NCBI GenBank assembly: GCA_014381415.1
Contig: JACNLQ010000041.1
Location: 1 to 42,672 of the forward strand
Reading direction: 5' to 3'
DNA from: Fidelibacterota bacterium
GTDB lineage: Bacteria > Fidelibacterota > Marinisomatia > SCGC-AAA003-L08 > D37C17
DNA length: 42,672 bases
Position 1 is the stretch's first letter; the number at the start of each line of letters is the position of its first letter. Positions 27,771-36,379 of the stretch are shown here, piece after piece. The notes under the pieces are model-generated. The model was not told the origin of the DNA. It saw only the letters and a program-made list of their open reading frames with translations, and made no database searches. A program made the position numbers and the translations under genes.

Positions 27771-27903
27771 CATTCTTTCTGTTGTTTTCTCCACGTACGC
27801 TTCTGCTAATGCTCACGCAGACCCGTATATATTATAAATACTGTTTGTACTTAGTATTAATATTTCTTATATACAAATATGAAATTATCAATAATTGGTT
27901 AAA

Positions 27904-30900
27904 ATGATACCACATAAAAACTCATCACAATCGAAAATAGATCAATTCCATGACGCATGTGGAATTGGATTTGTAGCGGAATCCACAGGAATTCCATCTC
28001 GCAGAGTTTTGGAGATGTCATTCAAAGCGCTTAATAATATGCAGCATCGCGGTGCTACAGGTGCGGATGAAGAAACAGGCGACGGTGTTGGGGTACTCGT
28101 TGATATTCCCCAAACATTTTTCATTCCAATTGTGGAAAAATTATTCAAATACAAATTAGATTCCAACCAAGTCTTGGGTATTGGAATGGTTTTTGTACCT
28201 CCAAAATTGCAGAAGTCCACAGAAAATGAAATTAAAATTGCTTCTGAAAAATTAAAAATTCAATATTTGGGAAAGCGGAAAGTACCGGTAACGGTAGCGG
28301 TTTTGGGGAAAACTGCTTTGAAATCCTGCCCACTCATTTATCAATACTTTTTCGCTCCCAAAAAAATTAAGAGTAAATCGGTTGAACCACGCTTGTTTCT
28401 GTTGCGGAAAATCATTGAAAATAAACTAAACCGCAAGCAGGAACACATCCATTTCTGTTCACTTTCTTCAAAAACAATAGTGTATAAGGGGCTCATGGTT
28501 GCCAGTCAATTGGATCGCTTCTATGACGATTTAAACCACCCCAATTTTAAAGTTCGAGTTTCCATATTTCATGAGCGTTTTTCCACCAACACCATTTCCA
28601 ATTGGCATATGGCGCAGCCTTTTCGCTTTCTGGCACATAACGGAGAAATCAATACCATCAAGGGCAATCGCTTATGGATGCAGGCTCGAGAGAAATCTCT
28701 AAAATCTTCTTTTTGGAAATCCAATTTAAAGAAATTACTGCCAATAGTTAGAATGGATGGATCTGACTCTTATAGTCTGGATAACATATTGGAGTTTCTC
28801 ACCCGCAGTGGGCGATCAGTTCTCCATGCCATAATGATGTTGATTCCTGATCCGTATCAGTATGACTCAAAGATGTCCCGATCCTTAAAAGATTTCTTCA
28901 TTTACCATGAAAATTTATTAGAACCCTGGGATGGTCCTGCAGCATTGGTATTTACTGATGGAGATTTTGTCTGTGCCAAATTAGATAGAAATGGACTGCG
29001 TCCACTCCGCTATACTATTGCAAAGGACGGTTTGGTGATCATGGCATCTGAAGCAGGAGTGATTGATATCCCACCCAAAGAACTGGCTCAGCATCGTCAC
29101 ATGTCAGCCGGAGAAATATTCAGCTTGTCCCTATCCGGAAAGGGAATACTGGAGAACAATGAAATTAAACGACAAGTATCAAAATCATTTGCCTATTCAG
29201 AATTTATTAAAAAGAATTTGGTGCGGATAAAACGACGCAAAGCAGAGGAAGAATTTCAGCCCTGGTCAAAATCTCCCATTCGATTTAATGAGCAGTTATC
29301 TATTGCATTTGGATTTGATAGGGAAGCCATTTACCGCGTTTTACTACCCATGGCACAAAGCGGGAGAGAGCCCATCGGGTCAATGGGTGATGACTCTCCC
29401 CCTGCAACAATGTCCGTCATAAATCGAAAACTTTACGATTATTTTAAACAGTCTTTTGCGCAGGTTACTAATCCTCCCATTGATCCCATTCGGGAAAAAT
29501 TGGTAACAAATCTCTGTAAATATTTAGGTTCTGAAGAAAACATGCTGGCAGATACCACCCAATTTAAAGGAATCATTCGTATTCCCAGCCCCGTATTATC
29601 GCCATTGGACGTAAAACTTCTTCGACAGCAGCACGGGCGTTTTAAACATAAATTGATTTCATGTCTATATAGGAAAGATGAATCTTTAGAAAAAAATTTG
29701 TCAGAGATAGCTTTAAATTGTGAAAAAGTAGTAAAAAATGGAGCTCGGATATTATTTTTGTCAGATGAGGGACTAAATGAAAGTAAATTTCCCATTCCCA
29801 TGTTATTGGTGGTATCAGCAGTACATCATCATTTGACTGAAAAAAAATATAGAAATAGGGTATCTATCATTCCCGTAACCGGAGATGCTGTTGATGATCA
29901 TCAAGTCGCTTGTCTCATAGGAATGGGTGCCAGTGCTGTTTATCCCTATCTTGCCTACGAAATTATTCACCATAATTATCAAAATGAAAATTGGGCAAAA
30001 TATATGTCTAATTACCGCTATGCCCTAGAAAAAGGGTTGTTAAAAATTATGGCAAAGATGGGAATTTCCACCTTCAGCAGTTATCATGGCAGTATGCTTT
30101 TTCATAGTTTGGGGTTATCCAAATCTTTCAGAAATTTATTTTTCCCCTATATTACAAACATCCCCGGAAATACCAATTGCAGAACGCTTCATAAATTGGT
30201 TAAGGCTAGAAATTCTCTCGCATTTAATATTGATAATTCCGTGCTTCCTGAATATGGAAGATATAAATTTAAAAAAAATGGAGAACTGCACTCCAATGCT
30301 CCCCTGGTTTTTAAAAAGGTGCAGAAATTGGCAGGAAATAAACATGTTGAGGAAATGAAATTAGAAACCCCTATAATGATTCGTGATTACTTTCAGATAA
30401 AAAAACGGGGGAATATCATTGCAGAACAAGTTGAAAAACCCCGAGAGATATTACGCAGATTTGGATTGGGAGCTATGTCTTTTGGTGCCATTTCTGAGCC
30501 GGCTCATAGAACATTAGCCAAAGGTGCCAATATGTCAGGTATCCGTAGTAATAGTGGAGAGGGCGGTGAGCATACGGATCGTTTCGCACATCAGAATCCA
30601 GATAAATCTGAAAATTGTTACATCAAGCAGGTGGCAAGCGGTCGTTTTGGAGTCACCCCTGATTATTTAACCGCCGCACGGGAAATCCAAATTAAAATTG
30701 CCCAAGGTGCCAAGCCTGGCGAAGGTGGTCAACTCCCTGGAAACAAGGTTACACTCTATATCGCCAATGCACGGGGAACTACTCCTGGTGTGCCCTTAAT
30801 TTCACCACCACCTCATCATGATATTTATAGTATTGAAGATTTGGCACAACTTATTTTTGATTTTAAACAGGTAAATCCCAAAGCAGCAGTATCGGTTAAA

Positions 30901-32370
30901 TTGGTAGCGCAACCTGGTATCGGCGTGATTGCCTGCGGTGTTGTAAAAGCCGGTGCCGATATTATATTGGTGGCTGGCGGAGAAGGAGGCACCGGTTCAA
31001 GTCCACTCAGTTCATTGAAACATACCGGTATGCCCTGGGAAATTGGTCTCAAAGAAGTTCATTCTGCCCTTATGGATGCCCAATTGAGGAACCGGGTTAT
31101 TTTAAGAGTTGATGGGGGAATAAAATTTGCAAACGATATTATTATAGCAGCACTGTTGGGAGCAGAAGAATATGATTTTGGTACCTCAGCACTCATAGCC
31201 ATTGGTTGTATTATGGCACGACAATGCCATAGCAATACTTGCCCGGTGGGAATTGCCACTCAAGATGATAACTTGGTTGGAAAATTTAAAGGAAAGCCTG
31301 AGGATGTATCTAACTATCTGAATAACATCGCCAAAGGGGTTGCAAATATTTTAGCTGAACATGGTTATCGTTCATTGAAAAATATTATGGGTAGAATAGA
31401 TTTATTGGAAATAAATCCTTCACAGGAAAAAACTTCAAAAAACAATATACTTTTCTTAAATCATTTTTTAAAAGATCAAACAGCAGATAATTTTCAGTTT
31501 CCTCCATCAGTGAAAGTGAAAATAGTAAAATCTCATACTGTACCTCAAGTTGATGAACGCATTATCCAGGATCATCGGCTGGAAATTATGACTCATGGTA
31601 GGGCAGTATTTCGTCTGCCAGTTACCAATACGGACAGAGCCATTGGTACTCGCCTTTCTGGTGAACTCTCCCAACTACATGGACAGGGAATGTTTAAAGG
31701 TAATTTACAATATCGAATGACGGGAGTTGCGGGGCAAAGTTTAGGTGCTTTTTTAGTACATGGTATAGAACTTCGGCTGAAGGGAATTGCCAACGATTAT
31801 GTAGGTAAAGGCATGAATGGGGGCATCATTACCATTCGTTTGGATAAGTCAGTACGGGAATCAAAAGCAAATATGACCATCATCGGTAATACTGCTTTGT
31901 ATGGTGCTACTGGCGGAAGGATACATATTGCCGGTAGGGCAGGGGAACGCTTTGCTGTAAGAAATAGCGGCGCTACTGCAGTGGTAGAAGGTATGGGAAA
32001 TCATGGCTGCGAATATATGACCCGGGGGACGATAATTGTTTTGGATAGTATTGGTCAAAATTTTGGTGCTGGTATGACTGGTGGAACCGCTTTCTTATAT
32101 TCTAAAACCAAAAGAAATTTGGATAATATTAATAAAGATTATGTAAAAACCGCTACGGTGAATGAAGACGATGAGCTCTTAATAATGCGATTGTTGCGTA
32201 GCCATCGCTTTCATACCGGGTCGCCCTTTGCTGAGGATGTTATCACCCATTGGAAAAAGGAAAAAATTCATTTTACTAAAATAGTTCCCAAAGCCATGGA
32301 AATAATTAATTTAGACAAAATCTATAATCTCCAGGCATCCTATCGAATGGGAGTATTGCTAAATGAATAG
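27904..32370 (+). CDS. gltB: Glutamate synthase large subunit (ferredoxin- or NADPH-dependent)
   Basis: 1488 aa from ATG 27904 (a TTG three codons upstream is also open). An 18-residue propeptide precedes the catalytic CGIGF Cys19 of the Ntn glutaminase domain. Central and FMN-binding synthase domains follow with RSNSGEGGEH, PGEGGQLPGNKV and GGEGGTGSSP. The [3Fe-4S] site is CIMARQCHSNTCPVG. A C-terminal GXGXG beta-helix domain closes it. It makes two glutamates from glutamine and 2-oxoglutarate. No small subunit GltD is adjacent: the next gene is a hydrolase. So it may be ferredoxin-dependent, or gltD lies elsewhere. It probably responds to nitrogen supply with amt-glnK, but sits 133 nt away with no visible shared signal. 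No strong ribosome site is seen. Confidence 0.95.
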   Translation: MIPHKNSSQSKIDQFHDACGIGFVAESTGIPSRRVLEMSFKALNNMQHRGATGADEETGDGVGVLVDIPQTFFIPIVEKLFKYKLDSNQVLGIGMVFVPPKLQKSTENEIKIASEKLKIQYLGKRKVPVTVAVLGKTALKSCPLIYQYFFAPKKIKSKSVEPRLFLLRKIIENKLNRKQEHIHFCSLSSKTIVYKGLMVASQLDRFYDDLNHPNFKVRVSIFHERFSTNTISNWHMAQPFRFLAHNGEINTIKGNRLWMQAREKSLKSSFWKSNLKKLLPIVRMDGSDSYSLDNILEFLTRSGRSVLHAIMMLIPDPYQYDSKMSRSLKDFFIYHENLLEPWDGPAALVFTDGDFVCAKLDRNGLRPLRYTIAKDGLVIMASEAGVIDIPPKELAQHRHMSAGEIFSLSLSGKGILENNEIKRQVSKSFAYSEFIKKNLVRIKRRKAEEEFQPWSKSPIRFNEQLSIAFGFDREAIYRVLLPMAQSGREPIGSMGDDSPPATMSVINRKLYDYFKQSFAQVTNPPIDPIREKLVTNLCKYLGSEENMLADTTQFKGIIRIPSPVLSPLDVKLLRQQHGRFKHKLISCLYRKDESLEKNLSEIALNCEKVVKNGARILFLSDEGLNESKFPIPMLLVVSAVHHHLTEKKYRNRVSIIPVTGDAVDDHQVACLIGMGASAVYPYLAYEIIHHNYQNENWAKYMSNYRYALEKGLLKIMAKMGISTFSSYHGSMLFHSLGLSKSFRNLFFPYITNIPGNTNCRTLHKLVKARNSLAFNIDNSVLPEYGRYKFKKNGELHSNAPLVFKKVQKLAGNKHVEEMKLETPIMIRDYFQIKKRGNIIAEQVEKPREILRRFGLGAMSFGAISEPAHRTLAKGANMSGIRSNSGEGGEHTDRFAHQNPDKSENCYIKQVASGRFGVTPDYLTAAREIQIKIAQGAKPGEGGQLPGNKVTLYIANARGTTPGVPLISPPPHHDIYSIEDLAQLIFDFKQVNPKAAVSVKLVAQPGIGVIACGVVKAGADIILVAGGEGGTGSSPLSSLKHTGMPWEIGLKEVHSALMDAQLRNRVILRVDGGIKFANDIIIAALLGAEEYDFGTSALIAIGCIMARQCHSNTCPVGIATQDDNLVGKFKGKPEDVSNYLNNIAKGVANILAEHGYRSLKNIMGRIDLLEINPSQEKTSKNNILFLNHFLKDQTADNFQFPPSVKVKIVKSHTVPQVDERIIQDHRLEIMTHGRAVFRLPVTNTDRAIGTRLSGELSQLHGQGMFKGNLQYRMTGVAGQSLGAFLVHGIELRLKGIANDYVGKGMNGGIITIRLDKSVRESKANMTIIGNTALYGATGGRIHIAGRAGERFAVRNSGATAVVEGMGNHGCEYMTRGTIIVLDSIGQNFGAGMTGGTAFLYSKTKRNLDNINKDYVKTATVNEDDELLIMRLLRSHRFHTGSPFAEDVITHWKKEKIHFTKIVPKAMEIINLDKIYNLQASYRMGVLLNE

Positions 32371-32582
32371 GAGATTTTCTGAATACTTAGGTTTTTGGGT
32401 ATAGAGCCTATATTCTTGGTATTGGTTTTTAAATAAAGCCCTTAATTAACACACCCTGCTTCGGCACATCTCAGCCCAGGCATTTCGCCAGCTTGCGAAC
32501 GCCACTGTCAGCTTAAGGCGGACAAGTCCAGAAAGAAATTTATTCCCTCTCATAAATTAAAATCATTGTAAATTTCTGCCAC
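32371..32582. other. Intergenic spacer with a GC-richer patch
   Basis: Bases about 32451-32527 are notably richer in G+C than the surroundings and contain CATTTCGCCAGCTTGCGAACGCC-like text with short inverted pieces. No ORF or known RNA is recognisable; it could be a repeat remnant. Confidence 0.35.
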
Positions 32583-33407
32583 ATGCTGCCTAAAACTCTC
32601 CTTTTTATATCAATCTTCTTGGCTTCCGTTTACTCAGCAGAAGAAAATGACCTCACTATTTTATCATGGAATATCAAAATGCTACCAGCACCTTACGGGT
32701 GGCTGCATAATCGAGGAGAGAGGGCAGAAAATATAATTCAATCCCTAAAAACTACAGAAAATTATGAGATCATCCTCTTTCAGGAAGCTTTTTCAGATAA
32801 AATTCGAAAAACAATGTATATGGGATTGCAGTCAATGTATCCCCACCAAATAATTCCTGATGATAACAAGTGCATCGGTAAATCAAATAGTGGATTGTGG
32901 GTTGTGAGTAAAATTCCTATCACACTCATTGATGAAATTGTATTTTCTACTAAGCAAAATTGGGATGCACTCTCAGCTAAAGGAGCCAAGCTGTACTCCG
33001 TATTTCAAGATGGTCAGGAATTTCATATTATCAATACCCATTTACAGGCTGATTATAAAACTAAATATCATGAAATCCGTACCCAGCAATATACGGAAAT
33101 ATATGAAAAACTTATTCTTCCAAATTTGGATCCTGAAATACCCCTCTTTCTTTGTGGAGATTTGAATATTTCTCAAGCGGAGTATTTGGAAAAAATGCTG
33201 GACAAATTAAAATCTGAAAATGGTTCCCTTTCTGGAGAGTTACTATTTTCTATAACAGGAAAAAATGCAGAATTATTGGACTATATTCTGGTAAAATCAA
33301 ATGATTTTAAATTTAAATCCATTGAGCGGAAAATTATAAAAATGTCACCTAATCCCACCTCCTTTTCTGACCATTATCCCATACATGGTGTATTTAAATG
33401 GGAATAA
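32583..33407 (+). CDS. Secreted endonuclease/exonuclease/phosphatase (EEP) family hydrolase, sphingomyelinase-like
   Basis: 274 aa. A signal peptide (MLPKTLLFISIFLASVYSA) is followed by the DNase I-like fold with motifs LSWNIKMLP, the metal ligand in FQEAF, IINTHLQ, GDLN and terminal SDHYPIHG. The order and the N-terminal WNI.MLP text look most like bacterial neutral sphingomyelinases/phospholipases C, but a nuclease or other phosphodiesterase is possible. It is exported, so the substrate is extracellular or periplasmic. It is followed at once by a bidirectional terminator. Confidence 0.8.
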   Translation: MLPKTLLFISIFLASVYSAEENDLTILSWNIKMLPAPYGWLHNRGERAENIIQSLKTTENYEIILFQEAFSDKIRKTMYMGLQSMYPHQIIPDDNKCIGKSNSGLWVVSKIPITLIDEIVFSTKQNWDALSAKGAKLYSVFQDGQEFHIINTHLQADYKTKYHEIRTQQYTEIYEKLILPNLDPEIPLFLCGDLNISQAEYLEKMLDKLKSENGSLSGELLFSITGKNAELLDYILVKSNDFKFKSIERKIIKMSPNPTSFSDHYPIHGVFKWE

Positions 33408-33435
33408 AAAAAGCCCAGCAATGCCGGGCTTTTTT
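33405..33435. terminator. Bidirectional rho-independent terminator
   Basis: AAAAAAGCCC and GGGCTTTTTT pair around an imperfect inner stem (AGC..GCC). It serves the convergent hydrolase (plus) and multicopper oxidase (minus) genes. Confidence 0.85.
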
Positions 33436-33452
33436 ACTTGATAATGCTAATT

Positions 33453-35618
33453 CTATTTCATTAACATAATTTTATGGGTTAAGGTATTAACATCGTTGGA
33501 TAATCGAACGAGGTACATTCCACTTGGATATTCAGATGCATCCCATGTAAAATTATAGCTCCCTGCTTCATGATGTGAACGAACCAATTCATCAATCTGC
33601 TGACCGGATACATTATAAACCCCTAATTGTACTTCTGCATCGGCATCTAATGAGTAAGAAATAGTAGTTTCTGGGTTAAATGGATTTGGATAATTACCAT
33701 TTAAGGTGAATTTATTAACCATGTTTACAGAAACTTCTTTTCCTGAAGATGATGCCACCATTACATCTGTTGGCGGAGAATCAAAAGTAAAGGATTCTGT
33801 ATCCAATTTACCGTTCATATTCCAAATAACAGTTTTTCCATTTTTAGTTAAATAAGTATCATCTCCATTTAATTCAGATATCAACATTCCTGTTAGTTGA
33901 ACTCCACCTATTGAGCCCAAAATATCAAGTTGATTCCCAATTATAGTTGCTTGGTTAGATAAAGAAGTACTTCTATTACTACCACCCAGTATAATATTTA
34001 CTACGGCAACAATATCAAGAACATTAATTCCACCATCGTTATTTATATCTGCAGATTCATCATATTCCCCTGCTAATACAATATTAACGGTTGCTATTAC
34101 ATCGAGAATATTTACAATATCATCGCCATTCACATCACCTGTTAATACTTCTTCTTCACCTTCCACAATGAATTGACCCATCAGGCCTTCATCTTCATGT
34201 TGAAGCATATGGCAATGATACATATAGGGAACTTGATCATCTGCATGGTCTTCAAACTTAGCAATAAATCGTACGGTTTCCATTTGGGATATCCAGACCA
34301 CATCCTTTCGTCCTCTTTCATTTTCAGGAGGAGAAACACCGTCACGGTCTAAAATATAGAATTGTACATCATGAATATGAAAGGGGTGTCCTACCATTGA
34401 CATATTAAATATTTCCCAAATTTCCGTATCGCCTAATTGGACATATTGATTAACTACACTCATATCAAATGATTGTCCACTAAACTCAAATGGTCCCGTA
34501 ATGCCATTTTGTTGCATATTGGGTGCCTGTATGGTCAATGATCTATTTACTGTAGCATCAGACTCATTTAAAGGAGTTACCTCTACCAAATCATTGGGTA
34601 TTGATGTCACAGGATTGCTGGTTTGGTCACCCACGTTTATGGTTAACATTGTGAAATCACTTCCATTTAATGGGTTTGAGTTATAGCCATCAGGTGAAAC
34701 GCCTTGCATTGTAGCCAATCCTGCAATACCATAAGCAGATTGGGGTAATGATGCACCATAGCTCATAAGTTCAATTGATTGCCCATTCATCCCAGTCAGG
34801 TCAACCAGTACTTCTGCTCGCTCTGCTGGAGCAAGTAATAATCGCGTCATGCTTACAGGTTCTGATAATAATCCACCATCTGAACCAATTTGGTAGAAAG
34901 TAGCATTATTTGAGAATCCCAAATTATATACACGCATGGATGACCCATTTAAAAGTCGAAGCCGAACCACCTGTGCTGGAAGTTCTACAAAGGCATCCAC
35001 AGTTGAATTTGCCATGGGTACACTATCCACATGCTCACCAATCACTATCTGATTTGAACTATCAAACTGCTTAGTTTGTAGGTTTAGAGGTATATCATCC
35101 ACACCATAAGTCCTAGGTAAATCTAATGCAGCCTCTTCATCATCTCTGATAATTAAAAATCCGGTAATCCCTTTGGTTACATGTTCATTGGTTTTTTCAT
35201 GTAAATGAGGATGATACCACATAGTACAGGCTTTATCCATTACTGTAAAATGCGGGTTCCATGTATCTCCTGGAGAAATAATGGAATGGGGACCACCATC
35301 ATTCTGTGGAGATATATGCATACCATGCCAATGAATAGTGGTTTCTTCATCCAAATTGTTGGTTACATTAATATTTACATATTCACCCTGTTCAAAAATC
35401 AGAGTTGGGGCCATATTTGGACCATTGGCACCCATAGTTTGGGTTACATCCCCCTCTAAAATTTGAGCAGTTCCATATTGCAAGTTTAAGTTAAACTCAT
35501 TCCCGCTAATTGTCTCTGGAATAAAGAGTGGGTTTTCAGCCATTAAAAAGCCTACCATGGCCATTGTTATGTACATTATTTGTTTCATTTTATTGTTCTC
35601 CATTTTATTGCTCTCCAT
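33453..35618 (-). CDS. Secreted multicopper oxidase with dockerin-like repeats and type IX sorting domain
   Basis: 721 aa from the first ATG; the signal peptide (MKQIMYITMAMVGFLMA) starts at Met11, ATG 35588, which also has GGAG 10 nt upstream and is the likelier start. Cupredoxin domains carry all four copper motifs: HWHGMH (96-101), WYHPHLH (134-140), HPFHIHD and YMYHCHMLQHEDEGLM, giving trinuclear and type 1 copper sites. Two dockerin type I-like repeats follow (GDVNGDDIVNILDVI and ADINNDGGINVLDIV, calcium-binding spacing), then a C-terminal domain NPFNPETTISYSL..YPSGMYLVRL as used for type IX secretion in FCB bacteria. The substrate may be a metal ion, phenol or other; unknown. It is last in a run of three exported redox/metal enzymes on the minus strand. 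Confidence 0.88.
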   Translation of the reverse strand: MESNKMENNKMKQIMYITMAMVGFLMAENPLFIPETISGNEFNLNLQYGTAQILEGDVTQTMGANGPNMAPTLIFEQGEYVNINVTNNLDEETTIHWHGMHISPQNDGGPHSIISPGDTWNPHFTVMDKACTMWYHPHLHEKTNEHVTKGITGFLIIRDDEEAALDLPRTYGVDDIPLNLQTKQFDSSNQIVIGEHVDSVPMANSTVDAFVELPAQVVRLRLLNGSSMRVYNLGFSNNATFYQIGSDGGLLSEPVSMTRLLLAPAERAEVLVDLTGMNGQSIELMSYGASLPQSAYGIAGLATMQGVSPDGYNSNPLNGSDFTMLTINVGDQTSNPVTSIPNDLVEVTPLNESDATVNRSLTIQAPNMQQNGITGPFEFSGQSFDMSVVNQYVQLGDTEIWEIFNMSMVGHPFHIHDVQFYILDRDGVSPPENERGRKDVVWISQMETVRFIAKFEDHADDQVPYMYHCHMLQHEDEGLMGQFIVEGEEEVLTGDVNGDDIVNILDVIATVNIVLAGEYDESADINNDGGINVLDIVAVVNIILGGSNRSTSLSNQATIIGNQLDILGSIGGVQLTGMLISELNGDDTYLTKNGKTVIWNMNGKLDTESFTFDSPPTDVMVASSSGKEVSVNMVNKFTLNGNYPNPFNPETTISYSLDADAEVQLGVYNVSGQQIDELVRSHHEAGSYNFTWDASEYPSGMYLVRLSNDVNTLTHKIMLMK
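35589..35618 (-). repeat. Tandem 15-bp duplication of ribosome site and start region
   Basis: ATGGAGAGCAATAAA (35618-35604) and ATGGAGAACAATAAA (35603-35589) differ at one base. Each contains GGAG and leads to an ATG, leaving three in-frame candidate starts for the multicopper oxidase. Confidence 0.8.
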
Positions 35619-35666
35619 TAATAATTAGATGCAATTATTTAGTAGAGGTTACAAAGTTTTTAATTT

Positions 35667-36371
35667 TTACAAAGGAACTGATAATTGCCATGTTTTATTT
35701 ATAAGTATATCATCTATATGCCCAGAAAGCTGTTCATCCTCAAATACAATATGCATATGGGTAAATGAGGAATGATGGGTAAAGACCGTTTGATGATTTT
35801 CGGAATAAAACCCTAAAATTTTACCCTTAAAATCTGAGTCAATTCTCTTCCATGAACTTGCCATATGCTCATCATGGCTTCCGCCAGGGTCAGGTGAGTC
35901 AATGATATGCCATTCAACTGATCCAAAACCTCCCTCAATCATAAAGGGAAATGGCTTATTGGTATTTATCCCCATTTTATCTGCGTATTGCTTAATTGCA
36001 GCATCAATAGTACCCATAGATACTGGCTCATCAAGACTTACCTTCTGCCATTTTTTAACTTCAGATGTAACCAATAACAAGGCTTTATCTTTACCCGTGA
36101 CTTCCGTTTGAGTAGTTGGTGTTCCTCCATTTATGGCAGTATTGATAATAACCTTATTATCTAAAATTAATACTTCCCCATTTAAACCCTCCATAGCACC
36201 CAATCCATAGGTATGCTTTTTCTGAAGTACATCAAGAAGAGAAACTACCCCCTCTCGATGTCCTTCATGCATAATTTTGAACAATGCACCATAGATATTA
36301 ATATTATAATCAAGGGCAGAATTTCCACAACCAATAAACAAAACTACCGCAATTATTAATATATTTTTCAC
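35667..36371 (-). CDS. Acetolactate decarboxylase-like zinc lipoprotein
   Basis: 234 aa. Lipobox LFIGC with Cys15 gives a lipid anchor. The rest matches the alpha-acetolactate decarboxylase fold: GLGAMEGLNGEVLILDN near 57-72 and the zinc triad H205-x-H207-x10-H218 in FTHMHIVFEDEQLSGHID, with the spacing (2 and 11) of the known enzyme. That enzyme turns 2-acetolactate into acetoin; it is normally cytoplasmic or secreted, so a lipid-anchored periplasmic form beside a copper oxidase and a haem peroxidase is unusual and its substrate may differ. It lies 8 nt after the peroxidase gene and 48 nt before the oxidase gene. Confidence 0.75.
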   Translation of the reverse strand: MKNILIIAVVLFIGCGNSALDYNINIYGALFKIMHEGHREGVVSLLDVLQKKHTYGLGAMEGLNGEVLILDNKVIINTAINGGTPTTQTEVTGKDKALLLVTSEVKKWQKVSLDEPVSMGTIDAAIKQYADKMGINTNKPFPFMIEGGFGSVEWHIIDSPDPGGSHDEHMASSWKRIDSDFKGKILGFYSENHQTVFTHHSSFTHMHIVFEDEQLSGHIDDILINKTWQLSVPL

Positions 36372-36379
36372 AGTAGTCT

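Noticed and set aside
27771-27903. Small RNA or gene between glnK and gltB
   Set aside because: Only a short GC-richer stretch near 27792-27828; no stable hairpin with T-run and no ORF.
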